This document shows positions 34,976-42,339 of a stretch of DNA of 51,279 bases, piece after piece. Source of the DNA: Candidatus Dormiibacterota bacterium (lineage in GTDB: Bacteria > Chloroflexota > Dormibacteria > Aeolococcales > Aeolococcaceae); the NCBI GenBank assembly GCA_003132525.1, contig PKXZ01000049.1:92727-144005 (forward strand), in the 5' to 3' direction. Below the pieces are notes generated by a model, which saw only the letters and a list, made by a program, of their open reading frames with translations, did no database searches and was not told the DNA's origin. A program made the translations under genes and the position numbers. Positions within the stretch are counted from its first letter, which is position 1. Every line of letters begins with the position of its first letter.

Positions 34976-35899
34976 CTAGAGCGGCGCGATCCCCCACGTG
35001 CTGGTGTGCGCGTCTCCGGGCTCGAGGACCACGAGGCCCGCGCCAGAGTTGAACGCATCGGGCGCGCATGTCATCGGCTCGATGGCGAGGCCGCGACGGC
35101 GGCGCGTGACGTCTCCGAGCGTGTCGCCGCTGTAGATCATCGCGTAGCGGTGGGACCCGTCCATCCACACCTCAGCGCCGTGCCCTCCATCGGCCGCCAT
35201 CAGCGCGATTCTGATGACGCCGTCGACGTCCGCGGCAAGCTGCGTGAATGCCGTGTCCAGGATCTGTGGGCCAATGGCCCGCGGTTGCCGGAAATCGAAA
35301 TCGGTGCCGTCGACAGGAAGCTCCAACCCGGTGGGGATGCCACGAGCGTCGGCCTGCAGCATCGCGCCCGCGGGAAGGCGGAGCACCGCCCCGTCGATGG
35401 GATCGCCATCAGCGAGGCGAACGTAGGGATGGGCGCCGGCACCGTACGGGCACGACCGTTCACCGGTGTTCACCGCGGTGACGCTGGCCGTCAACCCGCT
35501 GTCGCTCACGGTGTACGTCGCCGTCAGGCCGAGCCGAAAGCGATACCCGTCCTGTGGCGCGAGGTCCAGCGCCAGTGTCACTGCCGCGGATGATGAGTCG
35601 ACCAGCCCCCACGGCTTGTCGCGGACAAGCCCGTGAATGGCGCTTCCGGTCCTGGGCTCGCTGACGGGCAGCCGAAACTTCTCGCCGGCAAAGCGATATG
35701 TGGCGCCGGCAATGCGATTCGGCCAGGGGAGGAGTAGTTGACCCCGGCCGCCGTCGGGTAGCTGCTCGACCCTGTACCCGTCGGCGATGGGGACGGAATT
35801 GCTGCCGTACTCGCGAAGTCCGGCACCCAGCTCGACGATGACAGCCCGCTGGGTCCCATGCACAAGCTCGTACTGCCGCCCTGTCGGCGCGGCGGTCAC
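34976..35899 (-). CDS. Aldose 1-epimerase family protein
   Basis: 307-aa galactose mutarotase-like protein that interconverts alpha and beta anomers of aldoses. Catalytic features: LLPWPNRIAGATYRF, AIHGLVRDKPW (first His), GAGAHPYVRL (second His) and the Glu in GLAIEPMTCAPDAFN. I choose the GTG at 35899, which overlaps the Crp-like gene stop (GTGA), instead of the track start 87 bases upstream. The overlap implies co-transcription and coupling with the regulator. Its sugar is unknown. Normal family length. Confidence 0.92.
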   Translation of the reverse strand: MTAAPTGRQYELVHGTQRAVIVELGAGLREYGSNSVPIADGYRVEQLPDGGRGQLLLPWPNRIAGATYRFAGEKFRLPVSEPRTGSAIHGLVRDKPWGLVDSSSAAVTLALDLAPQDGYRFRLGLTATYTVSDSGLTASVTAVNTGERSCPYGAGAHPYVRLADGDPIDGAVLRLPAGAMLQADARGIPTGLELPVDGTDFDFRQPRAIGPQILDTAFTQLAADVDGVIRIALMAADGGHGAEVWMDGSHRYAMIYSGDTLGDVTRRRRGLAIEPMTCAPDAFNSGAGLVVLEPGDAHTSTWGIAPL

Positions 35900-36657
35900 A
35901 GGCGCTCTGGAGCCACCTCTGGGGGCCGCCGCTGCGGCGACGCGTCGACGACGCGCTCCAGTTCCGTCCTGATCACCGAGTAGCACTCACAGGAGACCGC
36001 CTCGAGCCCGGAGCGGTCGACGATGGTGACGTGGCCGCGGACGTAGCGGATCAGCCCGGCTCGCTGGAGGATGCCGGCGGACACCGAGACTGTCGAGCGC
36101 CGGGCTCCGAGCATCTGTCCGAGGAACTCCTGGGTGATCATGAATTGGTCCGTGCCGACGCGATCGTGGCTCATCAGCAGCCAGCGGCTGAGGCGCTCCT
36201 CACTGGAATGGAGACGGTTGCACGCCGCGGCCTGGGAGATCTGACCGAAGAGCGCCTGCGTGTATTTGTCGACCAGGGCTTGAAATGCCGTGCTGCGCTC
36301 GGAGACTGCAACAAACGCGGCCGCGTCGATACGCAGGCTGTGGCCGGCGACCTGGGATATGGCGCGGACCGCGAGACCGCTGAGCGGCACCAGCGGAACG
36401 CCGACGATCCCCTCGTTGCCGATGGTGGCCACCTCGACGATCGCGCCGTCGTGGAGCGGCGTGACCAGCGAGATGACGCCATCGGTGGGGAAATACAGAG
36501 CTTCGATGGGCGCTCCGGGTTCAAACAGCACCGTTTTCACGGGCAGGGTGACCTTTCTCACAAGACCGAACAGCTCGTCACGGTCAGCCGAAGGAAGGGC
36601 GGTGAGAATCCTGTTCTCACCCGCAGCGGCGATGTGTTGTGACGCGTCCTGGCTCAT
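35896..36657 (-). CDS. Crp/Fnr-family transcriptional regulator
   Basis: 253-aa regulator with an N-terminal cyclic-nucleotide-binding-type beta barrel (~15-135: VLFEPGAPIEALYFPTDGVISLV, GNEGIVGVPLV) and a C-terminal winged helix (~155-215: RLSRWLLMSHDRV, FLGQMLGARRSTVSVSAGILQRAGLI). The cAMP-contacting RS/RT residues of Crp are not evident, so the ligand may differ. The recognition helix QMLGARRSTV is unlike the E. coli Crp RETVGR. The ATG at 36657 is preferred. It starts an operon with aldose epimerase. A palindrome 12 bases upstream of the start suggests autoregulation. Homologues with this pattern are common in soil bacteria with no known ligand. Confidence 0.92.
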   Translation of the reverse strand: MSQDASQHIAAAGENRILTALPSADRDELFGLVRKVTLPVKTVLFEPGAPIEALYFPTDGVISLVTPLHDGAIVEVATIGNEGIVGVPLVPLSGLAVRAISQVAGHSLRIDAAAFVAVSERSTAFQALVDKYTQALFGQISQAAACNRLHSSEERLSRWLLMSHDRVGTDQFMITQEFLGQMLGARRSTVSVSAGILQRAGLIRYVRGHVTIVDRSGLEAVSCECYSVIRTELERVVDASPQRRPPEVAPERL

Positions 36658-36668
36658 GCCCGGTCTTG

Positions 36669-36682
36669 AGGTGACATTACCT
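36669..36682. promoter_or_regulatory. Palindrome AGGTGACATTACCT upstream of the Crp-like gene
   Basis: A 14-base near-palindrome of form AGGTnAnnTnACCT lies 12 bases upstream of the Crp-like start. Its position fits an autoregulatory operator; it does not match the E. coli Crp site TGTGA-N6-TCACA. Confidence 0.45.
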
Positions 36683-36692
36683 ATGTGCGCTG

Positions 36693-36722
36693 TGGGACAG
36701 ACGTGTTGGAGAGAGTGTCCCA
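36693..36722. promoter_or_regulatory. Inverted repeat TGGGACA-N16-TGTCCCA in the divergent promoter region
   Basis: Perfect 7-base arms separated by 16 bases, between the Crp-like gene and the PAS-GGDEF-EAL gene. It could be an operator for a dimer binding two turns apart, or a hairpin in the leader of the GGDEF-EAL mRNA. Confidence 0.45.
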
Positions 36723-36790
36723 GATTATGCCTCACCAGAAGGGACGACAACGGGCGTGCAGGTTCGCTGCGTTAAAGGAGAGGCTGGCGC

Positions 36791-39571
36791 GTGACTGCAG
36801 AACGCAGTGTTCCGGAACCGGGTGGGTTGGACCCGGGCGATCGTTTCTGGCTCGAGGCCATGGCGGACGCCGTCCTCATCCTTTCCCCCGTGTACGGACG
36901 CCAGCAGAATGTCACCGACTTCCGCGTGGACTACGCAAACGCCGCAGCGGCAGAGCTCTCCGCTGACCTGGGTGCCGATCCGCTCCGGCCGGGTTCGCTC
37001 GTGAAGACAAGCTTTGGCGATCTCGAGCGCGAAGTGGCGAGCGCACTCGTCACCGCGTTCCGCGACGTGCTGGCAACTGACATTCCCTCCGCAATCGATG
37101 GGCTGAGATTTCGGATCCTGCGCGCCGATACGGTCACCGATCAGGTGCGCGATGTGCGAGTCAGCAGACACGGAGAACGCCTCCTCGTCACGCTTCGCGA
37201 CGTCACGGCTCGAGAGGCATCGGAGCAGGGCATCCGGCGGAGCGAAAAGAGCCTGCGCGCGCTCGTCGATGGCGTTTTCGATGAAGCGCTCATGACGGTC
37301 GATCCAGCCGGCACAGTGCTCAGCTGGAACACCGGCGCCAAGCGGATCTTCGGCTATACGGCCGGCCAGATGATCGGGCGGCATTACTCCGTGCTGTACC
37401 CACGAGGCTGGCCCGTCAGGATCGCCGGCGGCGACATCGACACGATTGCCGGAGAGACGGTGCACGAGACGTGGCAGATGCGCAAGGACGGCAGCCGCTT
37501 CTGGGCAAGCTTGTCCATTACTGCCACGTATGGCGATAACGATGAGCTGCGCGGCTTCTTCTCGGTGACCCGCGACCTCACCGAGCAGTCTGAGCAGCGG
37601 CGCCGCGACCTGCAGTTCTCACTCTTCCGCGCGCTCACCGAGTGCACCGACGTGGACGCTGCAGCCGAGCTCATCCTCGAGCTGACCACGCACCGGCTTG
37701 GCGCGACATTCAGCGAGATGTTCGTTGCGCGGCAGGAGCAGGGACGCGGCGATGCCACGTCGCGACATGCCTTTCCACACGCGACGCGAGATGCGCTCGA
37801 CATCGCCGCCGATGGCGCACCGGGCCCACTCGAAGCCCTGGTCGCGCGCGTGCGTACCACCGAGAATCTGGTGGTCGTCTCGGACCTCAACGAGCTGGGA
37901 ACGTCGGCGCAGGTTGCCACCGCGGTCTCTCTGGGCGTGCGCTCGGCGATCGCCTGCCCGATCACGACGGCGACCGGCATTGTTGGTGTGCTCGCGTATT
38001 TCTTCGACACCCTGCCGAGCGCCGAGACGCTCTCGGCAGAGGCGATCACCGAGATCGGCGCTGAGGCGGCACGCGTGGTGACGCGGATTCGCGTGCAGGG
38101 CGCCCTGCGCGAGGAGGCGCTCCGGATGGCTGAGCTGGCCAGCACGGATCGCCTCACCGGTTTGAAGAACCGCCGCGAGTTCGACCGCATCCTGGGAACC
38201 ATTCCGAGGCAACCGTTCGCGATTCTGGCCATCGATGTCGACCATCTGAAGCGTGTCAACGACGAGTTCGGCCATGAAGCGGGCGACACGGTGCTTCGCA
38301 CGGTGGCCACGACGCTTGCGCTGATGCTGCGCGGCTGGGACGTCATCGCACGCGTTGGTGGCGACGAGTTTGCGGCAATCCTCCTCGACGTCGATCCCGC
38401 CGAGGCTGCTTCCGCGGCCCAACGTCTGCGCGCCGCTATGCATCTTGTGCCCACCCCCGGCGGACGATCGAACATCAGCCTCGGCTGGGCGTCGGCGCCG
38501 TCGGGAACCGATCCGATGTCGGCGTGGCGTCGTGCCGATGAGTGCCTCTACGAGGCAAAGCGAAGTGGGCGCGACCGCGTTGTCGGGCGCCACGTTGACG
38601 GAGCCGAGCAGGTCACACCCTCCGGGTCGTCGGTCACCGAGCTGATCGGAGAGATCGTTGCCGGACGGCCAATCCACTCCGTATACCAGCCGATCATCGA
38701 CCTCAACGACGGCCACGTCGCCGGCTATGAGGCGCTGGCCCGCCCCGAGGGATTCGGCGCGTCGGACAGCGTTGAGACGCTGTTCGAGGTGGCCCATCGA
38801 TCCGGGCATATCCGTGACCTGGACTGGCTGTGCCGGCGCTCCGCACTGAGCCAGGCGGCCCCGCTTCCCGCGAGCATCCTGCTCTTCATGAATGTGAGCG
38901 TCGCTGCCCTACTCGATCCGCTCCATGACGTCGACCAACTCCTCCTGCTGCTCGAATGGACCGGACGGTCGCCGAACCGGCTGGTCCTCGAGATCGGCGA
39001 GCACGAGAGTGTCCGCGACTTCGATCGGCTGCGCCTCGTGCTTGCCTCCTACCGCCAGGCGGGGATTCGTTTTGCCATTGACGACCTCGGCGAAGGGTTC
39101 GCCACCATGGATCTGCTCGAAACGGCGGAACCGGAATTCGTCAAGCTGGCGCGCAGCCTGACCATGAATGCGTCGCGACGCAGTGCGCAGGCCGCTATCA
39201 AGACCGCGCTGAAGTTCGCGCGCACGCACCACTCGATCGTTATTGCCGAAGGTGTCGAGAACGAGCTGGTGAGCGACCGGATCCGCTCGCTGGACATCCC
39301 GCTCGGACAGGGTTTCGGGCTGGGGCGGCCCACGGTCGCCGCAGATCTCCTCGACTCGGCAGCTGCATGGAGGACGCGCGACACGCTGCGTCCCCTCCGC
39401 CCACGCCATGCGCCCTCGCGCGTCCGGGCGGCTCCGGCGGCCCAGGAGCGAGAGGATGCCAACGGTGTCGAGCGTCTTCAACTGCCAGGGAAGGCTCGCC
39501 GCGCGGATGACGCCAAGGAGCGCCTCCATGTCCAGCGCTCGGACAACGCCACGTCAGGGAGGGCCTCGTAG
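36791..39571 (+). CDS. PAS-GAF-GGDEF-EAL c-di-GMP enzyme
   Basis: 926-aa sensor enzyme. A PAS-like N-terminal region (~15-145) is followed by a clear PAS domain (~150-265, DPAGTVLSWNTGAKRIFGYTAGQ and HETWQMRKDGSRFW), GAF (~275-435), GGDEF (~450-600) and EAL (~615-865). The cyclase site is ARVGGDEF at 523-527 with I-site RGWD at 514-517. EAL motifs: EAL 647-649, MNVSVAALLDP, EIGEHE, DDLGEG, FVKLARSLT, AEGVEN, GQGFGLGRP. The GTG start has AAGGAGAGG 7 bases upstream. From the GGDEF onward it closely follows the 25894-27858 protein. The last ~45 residues are low-complexity and unconserved. Both activities are possible; sensory ligands unknown. Confidence 0.94.
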   Translation: MTAERSVPEPGGLDPGDRFWLEAMADAVLILSPVYGRQQNVTDFRVDYANAAAAELSADLGADPLRPGSLVKTSFGDLEREVASALVTAFRDVLATDIPSAIDGLRFRILRADTVTDQVRDVRVSRHGERLLVTLRDVTAREASEQGIRRSEKSLRALVDGVFDEALMTVDPAGTVLSWNTGAKRIFGYTAGQMIGRHYSVLYPRGWPVRIAGGDIDTIAGETVHETWQMRKDGSRFWASLSITATYGDNDELRGFFSVTRDLTEQSEQRRRDLQFSLFRALTECTDVDAAAELILELTTHRLGATFSEMFVARQEQGRGDATSRHAFPHATRDALDIAADGAPGPLEALVARVRTTENLVVVSDLNELGTSAQVATAVSLGVRSAIACPITTATGIVGVLAYFFDTLPSAETLSAEAITEIGAEAARVVTRIRVQGALREEALRMAELASTDRLTGLKNRREFDRILGTIPRQPFAILAIDVDHLKRVNDEFGHEAGDTVLRTVATTLALMLRGWDVIARVGGDEFAAILLDVDPAEAASAAQRLRAAMHLVPTPGGRSNISLGWASAPSGTDPMSAWRRADECLYEAKRSGRDRVVGRHVDGAEQVTPSGSSVTELIGEIVAGRPIHSVYQPIIDLNDGHVAGYEALARPEGFGASDSVETLFEVAHRSGHIRDLDWLCRRSALSQAAPLPASILLFMNVSVAALLDPLHDVDQLLLLLEWTGRSPNRLVLEIGEHESVRDFDRLRLVLASYRQAGIRFAIDDLGEGFATMDLLETAEPEFVKLARSLTMNASRRSAQAAIKTALKFARTHHSIVIAEGVENELVSDRIRSLDIPLGQGFGLGRPTVAADLLDSAAAWRTRDTLRPLRPRHAPSRVRAAPAAQEREDANGVERLQLPGKARRADDAKERLHVQRSDNATSGRAS

Positions 39572-39772
39572 ATGAGCGCACGTCTGTCGAAGCCGCGCCA
39601 GGAGCCGGTCGATCCTGATGAGATGTTCAGCGCACTCGTGACCCGCCTGATCATCACCAACCGGGCGGAGCGCGCCACCCGGCAGAGGATCAGCCCGCGC
39701 CTGTCAGCGCGACACGGTGTGCCGGGCGATGGCTCCGGCAAGCCGGAGGGCCGCGCTGTCGCCGAGGGTTAG
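39572..39772 (+). CDS. Small hypothetical protein after the PAS-GGDEF-EAL gene
   Basis: A 66-aa ORF beginning with an ATG directly after the upstream TAG stop, with GGGAGGG 8 bases before it. The sequence is basic with no recognised domain (DEMFSALVTRLIITNRAERATRQR). It overlaps the convergent ATP-grasp gene by 69 bases, which lowers confidence, as the overlapped part may be shadow. The ribosome binding site and exact junction favour a real, co-translated small protein; a homologue in related genomes would be needed. Confidence 0.4.
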   Translation: MSARLSKPRQEPVDPDEMFSALVTRLIITNRAERATRQRISPRLSARHGVPGDGSGKPEGRAVAEG

Positions 39773-40591
39773 GAACAGCGACGGTTCCGCGAGCTCAAGC
39801 TCGAGAAGCATCGGGCCCTCGTCACCACCCCGCACCACGTCGACGCGGGCGTAGAGCAGTTCTTCTCGAGCCCATCGCAGTGCATCGAGCGTAGCCTCGG
39901 CAATCGCTCGTTCGTCATCGTCCGGCGTTCGAAGGCTGATGTCCTCGACTGCCCAGAGTTGATCGGTGCTGCTACCCGGCACTCGGAGCAGCGGTCCCTT
40001 GCGGATCGCGTGGGAGAAAACCCCGTCGATGTAGATGAGCCCGGTCTCACCGTCGGCGTCCACGGAGCTGACATACGGTTGCACCATCACCTCGCGTCCG
40101 TCGGTCAGCAAACGCTCGACGTGGGCTCGCGCAGCATCGTGGTCCGATGGTCCATATCGCGCAGTGTTTTGTGCACCCGAGGAGACCGTCGGTTTCACCA
40201 CCAGCTGACCCTCGGGGAGCTGGAATCGTCCACCGTGCGAGTCACTCCCGACCCAGACGGTCGGAACTATCGGGATCCCCGCCGCCTCGAGGTCGCGCAG
40301 GTACGTCTTGTCGGTGTTCCACGCGAGCACCGGCACCGAGTTGAGCACTCGAGGCACGGCGGCGCTCCACTCGAGGAAGGCGTCGCGCTGGCGGCTGTAG
40401 TCCCACGTCGAGCGGACGACCACCAGCCGGACGTCGTCCCAGCGAACCGCCGGGTCATCCCACACGCGAGGTTCGGCAACCAGGCCCAGAGCCTCGAGCG
40501 CGGGGATCAGCGAGCGCTCGTCCGCGTCGAGCGCCGGGACCACAGAGCAGGTTGCGAGGGCGACGTCAGCCAGGGTCGAGAGGTCCTCCAT
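39704..40591 (-). CDS. ATP-grasp domain ligase, DcsG/RimK-like
   Basis: 295-aa ATP-grasp enzyme from the ATG at 40591 (MEDLSTLADVALATCS). The pattern VVVRSTWDYSRQRDAFLEW ... VLNSVPVLAWNTDKTYLRDLEAAGIPIVPTVW resembles the O-ureido-serine cyclo-ligase (DcsG) and related glutathione-synthetase-like group. ATP-site features: QLVVKPTVSSGAQNTARY, VMVQPYVSSVDADGETGLIYIDG and the metal region MLLELELAEPSLFL. Such enzymes join a carboxylate to an amine or hydroxyl through acyl phosphate. No cycloserine pathway genes are nearby, so the product is unknown. The track start adds 36 unlikely residues. Confidence 0.88.
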   Translation of the reverse strand: MEDLSTLADVALATCSVVPALDADERSLIPALEALGLVAEPRVWDDPAVRWDDVRLVVVRSTWDYSRQRDAFLEWSAAVPRVLNSVPVLAWNTDKTYLRDLEAAGIPIVPTVWVGSDSHGGRFQLPEGQLVVKPTVSSGAQNTARYGPSDHDAARAHVERLLTDGREVMVQPYVSSVDADGETGLIYIDGVFSHAIRKGPLLRVPGSSTDQLWAVEDISLRTPDDDERAIAEATLDALRWAREELLYARVDVVRGGDEGPMLLELELAEPSLFLTLGDSAALRLAGAIARHTVSR

Positions 40592-40793
40592 GACGGGCGA
40601 TGGACGGGACCGGCGGCGAGCTTGGTCCGCGCCTGAATCATGACTGGGACCCTTACCCACGAGCCCTCTGTACGCCAGCGGACCGCCGCGAGTGCCCATC
40701 CTGTGGCTTTAATGACGCCATTGATGCAAGACGACCGGTGTTGATTCGCACCTGGCCGCCGGGGTCTCGTCGAAACGCAACAGTGATCCTCTC

Positions 40794-41759
40794 GTGATGG
40801 AGGAGCGGTTCGCGACCGTCCGGGGTCAGCCCCTTCGCTACCTCGTGTGCGGCAGCGGCAAACCGCTGGTCCTCTGTCACGGTTTCCTCAGCTCGGCCGA
40901 AGAGTTCGGCGGCCGGTTCAGTGAGCTCGGCGCCTATCGAACCCTGATCATTCCCGACCTGCCCGGCAACGGTGCCTCACCGCCCCTCCCCGGGAAGCAT
41001 TCGTCGGGGGCCATGGCCGACGTGGTGTTCGACCTGCTCGGCGAGCTGGAGATCGACCGATTCGACGTCGGCGGTCTGTGTCTTGGGGCAACCGTCGCCT
41101 GTGCCCTCGCCAAGCGGGCGGGGACCCGGGCAGAGCGGTTGGTGCTGCACACGCCGCTGCTGTCCTCCGATCTCATGCGACGGCGATACCGGGACCAGGT
41201 GCGTCTGCTCAGCCGCCGTCCCATGTGGGACGGGGTGGTGTGGTTGAGCCGCCAGCGCTGGGTGAGCGATCTCTACAAGCGCTTCGTCATCGTCGAGGGT
41301 GACGTCGACGACAGGACCGCGGACATCAACTACGAGAATCAGCGCCGGGCCGATCCGCGAGCCGCCCGTGAGTGGCTGAATGACTGCCTGCGCCGCAATG
41401 ACGTCGATGTGGTCGCAGCTCGGGCAGAGAGGACGCTGATCATCGTTGCGCGGCACGATCGGCTGGTGGACGTGGGAAAGCTCAAGGGACTGATCGCGAC
41501 ACTCCCGGGCCTCAACGTCTTCACCGACAGCGACCAGGGTCACGGCTGGAATGAGGCCGCGGTCCATCGCCAGCTCGAGGTGCTCAAGGCGTTCTTCGGC
41601 AACTGCCACGGGAACGGCCACGCCGCTTCCAACGGCGGTCAGATGGCCATGTCAGCATCGCTCGGAAACGGAAACGGGAACGGGAACGGCAACGGCAACG
41701 GCGCATACGGACGACCCGCGCTGCGCGACACGGTCACGATCCCGCTCTCGCACGCCTGA
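40794..41759 (+). CDS. Alpha/beta hydrolase with Cys in the nucleophile position and Asn-Gly tail
   Basis: 321-aa alpha/beta hydrolase fold protein. The fold is clear: KPLVLCHGFLSSAEEFGGRF, PDLPGNGASPPLPG, and the elbow GGLCLGA, where Cys stands in the place normally held by Ser. The Asp is in ARHDRLVD and the His in DQGHGWNE, so a Cys-Asp-His triad like dienelactone hydrolase is possible. After residue ~265 comes a low-complexity tail with six Asn-Gly repeats (GNGNGNGNGNGNG) and a basic C-terminus. No signal peptide. The start is GTG 40794 or ATG 40797. The end overlaps the convergent Ogt gene by 26 bases. Substrate unknown; inactivity is also possible. Confidence 0.88.
   Translation: MMEERFATVRGQPLRYLVCGSGKPLVLCHGFLSSAEEFGGRFSELGAYRTLIIPDLPGNGASPPLPGKHSSGAMADVVFDLLGELEIDRFDVGGLCLGATVACALAKRAGTRAERLVLHTPLLSSDLMRRRYRDQVRLLSRRPMWDGVVWLSRQRWVSDLYKRFVIVEGDVDDRTADINYENQRRADPRAAREWLNDCLRRNDVDVVAARAERTLIIVARHDRLVDVGKLKGLIATLPGLNVFTDSDQGHGWNEAAVHRQLEVLKAFFGNCHGNGHAASNGGQMAMSASLGNGNGNGNGNGNGAYGRPALRDTVTIPLSHA
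41664..41699 (+). repeat. Six GGNAAC hexanucleotide repeats encoding (Gly-Asn)6
   Basis: In-frame tandem hexamers whose Gly codons run GGA GGA GGG GGG GGC GGC, with AAC unchanged. The paired third bases suggest stepwise change of duplicated units. The tract lies in the C-terminal tail of the alpha/beta hydrolase and could vary in copy number without changing frame. Confidence 0.85.
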
Positions 41760-42264
41760 CCGGGCGGCGATCCGGGTCCGCGCCCTCGAGCTCGAGCAGG
41801 CTGCGCTTGCGCTCCAGCCCTCCGCCGTAGCCGGTCAGATCCCCGCCGGCGCCGATGAGGCGATGGCATGGGACGACGATCGAGATCGGATTCTGCCCAT
41901 TCGCCGCTCCGACGGCGCGAGCCGCGCGTGGCCGGCCGATCCGCGCGGCGAGCGAGGCATATGTCGACGTCTGCCCATACGGGATCTCCAGCAGCGCCGA
42001 CCACACGGCAACCTGAAAAGGCGTCCCGTCAAATCTGACCGGGAGCTCGAATCGGGTGCGAGCTCGCTGGAAGTACTCGGCGAGCTGTGTGGCCACGGCC
42101 GTCAGCACTGAGCTGAAGGCAGACGGTTGGTCGGTGATCCGTGGCGTGCGGGCGTGGCCATCGAAATGGAGACCGGTGAGCTCGTCACCCCTGGTGATCA
42201 CCAGGACCCGCCCGAGCGGGGTCGGCGCGTAGCCAAATAAAGGGGGAGGAGCCGCCTGAGGCAT
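41734..42264 (-). CDS. ogt: O6-alkylguanine-DNA alkyltransferase (methylated-DNA-protein-cysteine methyltransferase)
   Basis: 176-aa suicide DNA-repair enzyme that moves alkyl groups from O6-alkylguanine to its own Cys. The acceptor motif is IVVPCHRLIGAGGDLTGYGGG, preceded by the helix-turn-helix/arginine finger region PYGQTSTYASLAARIGRPRAARAVGAANGQNP. The start is the ATG at 42264 (MPQAAPPPLFGYAPTPLG); the track start adds 34 residues that overlap the divergent adaA gene. It is divergent from adaA-alkA with a shared inverted repeat, consistent with an adaptive response to alkylation in which the Ada functions are split between two proteins. Ends within the alpha/beta hydrolase 3' end. Confidence 0.93.
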   Translation of the reverse strand: MPQAAPPPLFGYAPTPLGRVLVITRGDELTGLHFDGHARTPRITDQPSAFSSVLTAVATQLAEYFQRARTRFELPVRFDGTPFQVAVWSALLEIPYGQTSTYASLAARIGRPRAARAVGAANGQNPISIVVPCHRLIGAGGDLTGYGGGLERKRSLLELEGADPDRRPVRRARAGS

Positions 42265-42298
42265 CTGCGAAGCTTGCGCCTTGGGCACATCACGAACT

Positions 42299-42339
42299 GG
42301 CCGGATTCGGACAGATCGTTCGCATGTCCGGATATGGCC
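42299..42339. promoter_or_regulatory. Inverted repeat between ogt and adaA-alkA
   Basis: Arms GGCCGGATTCGGACA and TGTCCGGATATGGCC (12 of 15 pairs match) with an 11-base spacer. It lies in the divergent region and covers the ATG proposed for adaA. A candidate operator for the methylated Ada-type regulator; this is inference. Confidence 0.5.

Noticed and set aside
33725-35593. 622-aa plus-strand ORF
   Set aside because: Antisense to three real minus-strand genes (hydrolase, PHB depolymerase-like, epimerase).
36693-36722. E. coli-type Crp site
   Set aside because: The arms TGGGACA/TGTCCCA and the 16-base spacer do not fit TGTGA-N6-TCACA.
41664-41699. Short tandem repeats as a possible CRISPR or phase-variable promoter
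   Set aside because: Units are 6 bp, in frame inside a coding region, without spacers; no CRISPR-like array was seen anywhere in the window.
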